NCBI GenBank assembly: GCA_016200895.1
Contig: JACQDX010000132.1
Span: 1 to 64,000, forward strand
Direction: 5' to 3'
Origin: Burkholderiales bacterium
GTDB taxonomy: Bacteria; Pseudomonadota; Gammaproteobacteria; Burkholderiales; Burkholderiaceae_D
DNA: 64,000 nucleotides
Part shown: piece by piece, positions 58,748-64,000 of the stretch
Layout: each line of letters begins with the position of its first letter
Numbering within the stretch: the first letter of the stretch is position 1
The notes under the pieces: model-generated
What the model was told of the DNA's origin: nothing
Database searches by the model: none
What the model saw: the letters and a program-made list of their open reading frames with translations, nothing else
Translations under genes and position numbers: made by a program

Positions 58748-59869
58748 CTAGGAAGGACGTTTGACACGTGCCACGGCACGTTGCCAAATGCCTTTGAATT
58801 CGGCGGATTGCGACAGACACACCACAAATACGACGATGGATTTGACCACCATATTCACCTCTGGCGGCACACCCATGGCATAAATCGTATACGTCAGCGT
58901 CTGTATGATGAGTGCACCTATCACGCTGCCTATCAGGCTGAACTTGCCGCCATTCAGCGATGTGCCACCCAGGGTCACCGCCAGGATGGCATCCAGTTCC
59001 AGCAAGAGTCCGGCATTATTGGCATCAGCGCTTTTGATATTGGCACTGATCATCAGACCGGCTACACCAGCGCACAGGCTGCAAAACACATAGACGAAAA
59101 ATATCAGGGCAGCGGTTCTGATGCCAGCCAGTCTGGCTGCCACAGGGTTGATGCCGATCGCCTGTATAAACAGGCCCAATGCCGTTTTGCGCATGATCAG
59201 CGCGGTCAGCAAAAACACCACCGCGACTATCGTCAATGAAAACGGCAAGCCAAACAAATAGCCACTACCTATGAAAAAATAAGGTTGGTAATACACGGTG
59301 ACGATTTGCCCATCTGTCAGCAGTTGCGCCAACCCACGCCCTGCCACCATCAGTATCAGCGTCGCCACGATAGGTTGCAGGCCCAGCAAGGCCACCAGCG
59401 CGCCATTCCACACACCACATAACAGTGCCGCACCCAGCGCTGCACACAATGCCCATACCATGGGAGTGTTGCTGACATATTCAGGCGTGCCGTGTTTCAT
59501 GCTCAACGTGCCGTCTATCAGCATGGCAGCGACAGTGCCAGACAGGGCCACTACAGCGCCGACAGAAATATCAATGCCACGGGTGGCAATCACCAGTGTC
59601 ATACCCACTGCCGTCAACATCAGCGGTGCTGCACGGTTCAGGATATCAATCACGCTGCCATACAGATGGCCATCCTGCAATCGCAAATGAAAGAAACCGG
59701 GAATCAACAGCAAATCAATAACGCACAGCACCAGCAATGCCAGTATCGGCCGGGACATGGGATGCTGCAGCAAGATGAATATTCTGTTTTTCATGGACAA
59801 GGTCGGTACAGGACTGGATGGCATTGACGGCGCAGATGATGTATCGGCTTTTACTGACATGGTCATCAC
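58748..59869 (-). CDS. ytfT: Sugar ABC transporter permease, YtfT-like
   Basis: PLMLTAVGMTLVIATRGIDISVGAVVALSGTVAAMLI...LDAILAVTLGGTSLNGGKFSLIGSVIGALIIQTL. Confidence 0.88.
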   Translation of the reverse strand: MMTMSVKADTSSAPSMPSSPVPTLSMKNRIFILLQHPMSRPILALLVLCVIDLLLIPGFFHLRLQDGHLYGSVIDILNRAAPLMLTAVGMTLVIATRGIDISVGAVVALSGTVAAMLIDGTLSMKHGTPEYVSNTPMVWALCAALGAALLCGVWNGALVALLGLQPIVATLILMVAGRGLAQLLTDGQIVTVYYQPYFFIGSGYLFGLPFSLTIVAVVFLLTALIMRKTALGLFIQAIGINPVAARLAGIRTAALIFFVYVFCSLCAGVAGLMISANIKSADANNAGLLLELDAILAVTLGGTSLNGGKFSLIGSVIGALIIQTLTYTIYAMGVPPEVNMVVKSIVVFVVCLSQSAEFKGIWQRAVARVKRPS

Positions 59870-61407
59870 GCGCCCCCTGCTATGACTTCCAGGACGGATG
59901 TTTCATCCAGTTCGCCTTTTGCATATTCGCCGCAAATCTTGCGGTCACGCAGGACCAGTATGCGATCGCTACAGCGCAAGACCTCTGGCAACTCGGATGA
60001 GATGAACAAGACTGCCAGTCCCTTGCGGCACAGGGTGGAAACAAAATCCATGATTTCTTGCTTGGCTTTCACGTCGATGCCACGGGTAGGTTCATCCAGT
60101 ATCAGCAAGCCTGGCGAAGTCAGCAGCCAGCGCGCCAGCAGCACCTTTTGCTGGTTACCACCAGACAGCGTGCCTATGGGCGTATCGATATCGGCGGTTT
60201 TAATGCCCAGGCTTTGTACATATTCCAGTGCCAGCGCCTGCTGCTCTTTCATGGGCATGGCACGCAAGATACCGGTCCTGGCCTGCAAGGCCAGCATCAT
60301 GTTTTCACGCACAGACAAAGACAATATCGCACCTTCATGTTTGCGATCTTCAGAACAGAAAGCTATACCGGCAGCAATGGCATCCCTGGGAGATGAAAAA
60401 TGCCGGTCTCTGCCGCCTATACGAATATGGCCAGTATCAGCCTTGTCGGCACCAAACAACAGGCGCGCCGCTTCGGTACGACCGGCACCCAATAATCCAC
60501 AAAAACCCAATATCTGACCGGCATTAATTTTCAAATCCATGGGCAAGATAGCACCCTTGCGTCCCAGGTCATGCGCTTCCAGAAAAGTGACGACTTCATT
60601 GCCTGTCGATGTGGCAGCGTTTGCATCATTCATACTGGATTGCAACTGCTCGGCCTCGTCTGGCGCGCCTATCATTTTATTCACCAGTGCCAGTCGCGGC
60701 AGATCCGGACACAGGTATTCACCTTCCTGCATGCCATTGCGCAGTACGGTAATGCGATCAGAAATCGCATAGGTCTGCTCTAAAAAGTGGGTAACGAACA
60801 AGATGGCCATCCCCTGTTCGCGCAAGCGTTTCAACACGCTGAACAGCAACTGCACTTCGGCCTCATCCAGGCTGGAAGTCGGTTCATCCAGTATCAATAC
60901 CCTGGCTGACACACTGATAGCCCGCGATATTGCCACCATTTGCTGTATCGCCAGGGAATAATGCGCCAGCGGCACCCTCACATCGATATCGATATGCAAT
61001 TGCGCCAGTATGGCTGCTGCCTGCTGGCGCATGCTGCGCCAGTCTATGCGACCAAAACGTTTTGGGTAACGACCGATGAAAATATTTTCAGCGACCGACA
61101 AATTGGTACACAAATTCACTTCCTGATAGACGGTACTGATACCCAGGTCTTGCGCATCTGAAGTGGATTGCGGCTGTACTTCCTTACCATCCAGAAAAAT
61201 GCTCCCGCCATCCGGCGTATAGACGCCAGTTAGCACTTTGATCAGGCTGGATTTTCCGGCACCGTTCTGTCCCATCAGGGTATGCACTTCACCGGCAAAC
61301 AGGCGCAAGCCAGCCCGGCTCAACGCTTTTACGCCAGGGAAACTCTTGTCTATGCCACGTAGTTCCAGCACAGGCGTGGCAGATACGCCTTTATCGGATA
61401 CGCTCAT
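59866..61407 (-). CDS. ytfR: Sugar ABC transporter ATP-binding protein (two ABC domains), YtfR-like
   Basis: GQNGAGKSSLIKVLTGVYTPDGG, RVLILDEPTSSLDEAEV, GTLSGGNQQKVLLARWLLTSPGLLILDEPTRGIDVKAKQEI. Confidence 0.92.
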   Translation of the reverse strand: MSVSDKGVSATPVLELRGIDKSFPGVKALSRAGLRLFAGEVHTLMGQNGAGKSSLIKVLTGVYTPDGGSIFLDGKEVQPQSTSDAQDLGISTVYQEVNLCTNLSVAENIFIGRYPKRFGRIDWRSMRQQAAAILAQLHIDIDVRVPLAHYSLAIQQMVAISRAISVSARVLILDEPTSSLDEAEVQLLFSVLKRLREQGMAILFVTHFLEQTYAISDRITVLRNGMQEGEYLCPDLPRLALVNKMIGAPDEAEQLQSSMNDANAATSTGNEVVTFLEAHDLGRKGAILPMDLKINAGQILGFCGLLGAGRTEAARLLFGADKADTGHIRIGGRDRHFSSPRDAIAAGIAFCSEDRKHEGAILSLSVRENMMLALQARTGILRAMPMKEQQALALEYVQSLGIKTADIDTPIGTLSGGNQQKVLLARWLLTSPGLLILDEPTRGIDVKAKQEIMDFVSTLCRKGLAVLFISSELPEVLRCSDRILVLRDRKICGEYAKGELDETSVLEVIAGGA

Positions 61408-61515
61408 AATCATTATTGGATTGAATTTGCGGCAAAGGTATTCCGCTGGCAGGCGACGCTGAAAGTGGATATACCTCCCTCTCCCCCCGCGCATTTCAGC
61501 AACTACCTGCAGACT

Positions 61516-62493
61516 TCAGTATTTGCGATTCGGGAATTCTTTGGCAGCAACTTCAGCCGGGAACACGCCTTCTTCTGTGGTAATCCGCTTGGGAACAGGC
61601 TTACCCGCGAGCACATCACGTGCCACCTGCATCAGTTGCGGACCCAACAAAGGGCTGCATTCCACCGTGACATTAAGCTTACCAGCGATCATGGCTTCGA
61701 AAGCGCCTTTCACACCATCAATCGAAATGATGATTATGTCGGTACCCGGCTTGAGGCCTGCTTCTTCTATCGCCTGTATCGCACCGATCGCCATATCGTC
61801 ATTGTGAGCGTATACCACATTGATGTTTTTACCTTGCGCCTTGAGAAAGGCTTCCATGACTTCCTTACCCTTGGCGCGGGTAAAGTCACCAGTCTGTGAG
61901 CGAATAACTTTCAGTTTGGGATTGCCTGCAATAGCTTGTTCAAAACCATTCTTACGATCAATTGCCGGTGCCGAACCTACCGTGCCCTGAAGTTCAACGA
62001 TATTCAGGGTGCGATCAGGCGTTTTCTTGGCGCGCTCAATCAGCCAACGCCCGGCGCGACGTCCCTCTTCAACAAAATCAGAACCGATAAAGGTCACATA
62101 TAAGGATGTGTCGGTGACATTGACCGCACGGTCAGTCAGAATAACCGGTATTTTGGCAGCCTTGGCTTCACGCAAAACGGTGTCCCAACCGGTTTCCACA
62201 ACTGGTGAAAACGCGATTACATCCACTTTTTGTGCGATGAAGGAGCGTATCGCCTTGACCTGGTTTTCCTGCTTTTGCTGGGCGTCAGCAAATTTCAGGT
62301 TAACGCCGTCTTTCTTGGCAGCATCCTTGATGGACAGTGTATTGGCTGTACGCCATTCGCTCTCGGCCCCCACTTGCGAAAAACCCATGACGACAGGTTT
62401 GACTGCCAGGACAGATGTGCTACCCAATCCTACTATGGTGATAATGGCAAGCTGAATTGCATTGCCCAAGAACGATCTACGGCTGAATGTCAT
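61516..62493 (-). CDS. ytfQ: Periplasmic sugar-binding protein, YtfQ-like
   Basis: Signal peptide; MGFSQVGAESEWRTANTLSIKDAAKKDGVNLKFADAQQKQENQVKAIRSFIAQKVDVIAFSPVVETGWDTVLREAKAAKIPVILTDRAV. Confidence 0.9.
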   Translation of the reverse strand: MTFSRRSFLGNAIQLAIITIVGLGSTSVLAVKPVVMGFSQVGAESEWRTANTLSIKDAAKKDGVNLKFADAQQKQENQVKAIRSFIAQKVDVIAFSPVVETGWDTVLREAKAAKIPVILTDRAVNVTDTSLYVTFIGSDFVEEGRRAGRWLIERAKKTPDRTLNIVELQGTVGSAPAIDRKNGFEQAIAGNPKLKVIRSQTGDFTRAKGKEVMEAFLKAQGKNINVVYAHNDDMAIGAIQAIEEAGLKPGTDIIIISIDGVKGAFEAMIAGKLNVTVECSPLLGPQLMQVARDVLAGKPVPKRITTEEGVFPAEVAAKEFPNRKY

Positions 62494-62760
62494 GCTGGTC
62501 TCCTGAGTATTTGTTGCACCCTGCTATGCGCCCTATTCCTGAATGCAAAACGACACATTCAGCAGCGCTATTTTATTAACACAGTGTAAAAGAAACAGGC
62601 ATAGCCATCCAATGACTTATTTTCAGCTTACGATACCATTTTTGATATCTCAACAATAAAATATATGACTTAAGGCATTTCAAAAATGACATGAATCTAT
62701 CGTACACGGCGCATTAACATTAAATACAGGTGTATTGACTGTTCTATTCAACACTCATCC

Positions 62761-63504
62761 TTACAGCACACCCAACTCACCCAGAATTTTCTCTTTTAAT
62801 TCTTGCAAGGCAGGGTTCGAGAGTTTGCGAGGATGCGGGAATGGCACGTCGAAACTCGCTTGTATCAGGGTCGGACGTGGAGACAGCACCAGTACCCGGT
62901 CGGCCATGAACAGGGCTTCTTCCACATCATGGGTGATCAGCAACACCGTATGGCGCTCTTCAGTCAGGATACGTAATAACTCAGTACGCATACGCAGATT
63001 CATTAAAGCATCGAGCGCTGAAAATGGTTCATCCATGTACAGAATTTCTGGCTTGACTACCAAAGCACGCGCTAACTCTACGCGCTTGAGCATGCCACCA
63101 GAAAGTTCGTGCGGATAACTCTTTTCAAAACCTTTCAAGCCAACCATCGCGGTATAGTGATCGGCCAATGCGGCCTTATCACCAAAGTCATTCCCGTTTA
63201 AGCCAAACATCAGGTTTTGTTGCACCGTCATCCATGGGAACACCGAGCCATGCTGCGAAATAACAATACCTTTTGCGCTTGGGCCGTGGCGTACTGCGCC
63301 ATCTATACTGACGCGGCCGGAATCAGGTTTTTCGAAACCTGAAATGATTTTCATCAGCGTCGATTTGCCGCAACCAGACGGCCCGACGATGGCGACAAAT
63401 TCACCATCGGCGACGTTCAAGCTGACACCACCCACCACAGCCAAATTGATTTTCCCCGATGTGAAACTTTTCTTGACATCCTTAACGACGATCTTACCGT
63501 CCAT
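62761..63504 (-). CDS. ABC transporter ATP-binding protein, nitrate/sulfonate/taurine type
   Basis: VAIVGPSGCGKSTLMKIISGFEKPDSG, LSGGMLKRVELARALVVKPEILYMDEPFSALDALMNLRMRTELLRI. Confidence 0.93.
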   Translation of the reverse strand: MDGKIVVKDVKKSFTSGKINLAVVGGVSLNVADGEFVAIVGPSGCGKSTLMKIISGFEKPDSGRVSIDGAVRHGPSAKGIVISQHGSVFPWMTVQQNLMFGLNGNDFGDKAALADHYTAMVGLKGFEKSYPHELSGGMLKRVELARALVVKPEILYMDEPFSALDALMNLRMRTELLRILTEERHTVLLITHDVEEALFMADRVLVLSPRPTLIQASFDVPFPHPRKLSNPALQELKEKILGELGVL

Positions 63505-64000
63505 AACGCCACCTGACTGATTTAAGGCTTTCCAGAAAACGCATCAAGCCATCCAGCACCAGGCTGATAACACCAATAATCAACATGCCCGCGATCACCA
63601 GATCGTAGCGATTGCCTGCATTGCGCGAATCCATAATCAGATAACCAAGGCCCGAGCGCAAAGCGATCATTTCTGCTGCAACTACCACCAACCAGGCAAC
63701 ACCCAGACCAATCCGCATACCAACGATAATTTCTGGCAACACTGCGGGAATGATGACTTGACGGAATAGCGTAGACCGCGATACGCCAAAATTTTCGGCT
63801 GCGCGCAGGTAGCGCTTTTCTATGGTGTGTACACCTGAAGCGGTCTGCACTATCATGGGAAATACCGAAGCAAGAAAGATCAGGAAAATCGGTGATACAT
63901 TACCCACGCCAAACCAGAGTATCGCCAGCGGTATCCAGGCTATCGGCGAGATTGGACGCAATATCTGAAACAAGGGGTTGAGGGTGCGATAAGCGCCTTC
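63494..64000 (-). CDS. ABC transporter permease, NitT/TauT type (5' end outside the window)
   Basis: RPISPIAWIPLAILWFGVGNVSPIFLIFLASVFPMIVQTASGV...GLGVAWLVVVAAEMIALRSGLGYLIMD; reading frame open to the window edge. Confidence 0.9.
   Translation of the reverse strand, partial: EGAYRTLNPLFQILRPISPIAWIPLAILWFGVGNVSPIFLIFLASVFPMIVQTASGVHTIEKRYLRAAENFGVSRSTLFRQVIIPAVLPEIIVGMRIGLGVAWLVVVAAEMIALRSGLGYLIMDSRNAGNRYDLVIAGMLIIGVISLVLDGLMRFLESLKSVRWRYGR

Overview
This 64 kb window looks like a chromosomal segment of a beta-proteobacterium. The order rpoE-rseA-rseB-degQ, the fab/plsX/rpmF cluster and the cydABX genes suggest Burkholderiales, possibly Oxalobacteraceae; this is inference only. Most of it is core genome: SPFH/NfeD genes, ppsA/ppsR, rnhB, the sigma-E operon, the fatty-acid synthesis cluster, maf, yqhD, slyD, cytochrome bd, ispDF, mfd, serB, several acyl-CoA dehydrogenase/MaoC genes, tRNA-Pro(GGG), a ytfQRT-yjfF-type sugar ABC operon and a NitT/TauT-type ABC system. 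Two blocks stand out as possible undescribed systems. (1) A four-gene operon at 22.8-25.8 kb contains a mini J-domain protein, two acidic-tailed proteins of unknown function and a 407-aa unknown. (2) A tightly coupled operon at 52.4-55.4 kb contains an M14 carboxypeptidase of the cytosolic type, a CYTH protein, a ThiS/MoaD-like beta-grasp protein ending in Gly-Gly, and a BNR-type beta-propeller; the Gly-Gly codons also form the Shine-Dalgarno of the next gene. I also found cis-elements by eye: a 14-bp-period repeat array over the promoter of a BlaI/M56 pair, an 18-bp-period array at a GbsR/MarR promoter, a 15-bp-arm operator-like palindrome, a candidate sRNA, a cydX missing from the ORF track, and a decayed IS5-type element with both terminal inverted repeats. 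No CRISPR array or prophage was seen. All assignments come from reading the sequence; no searches were run.
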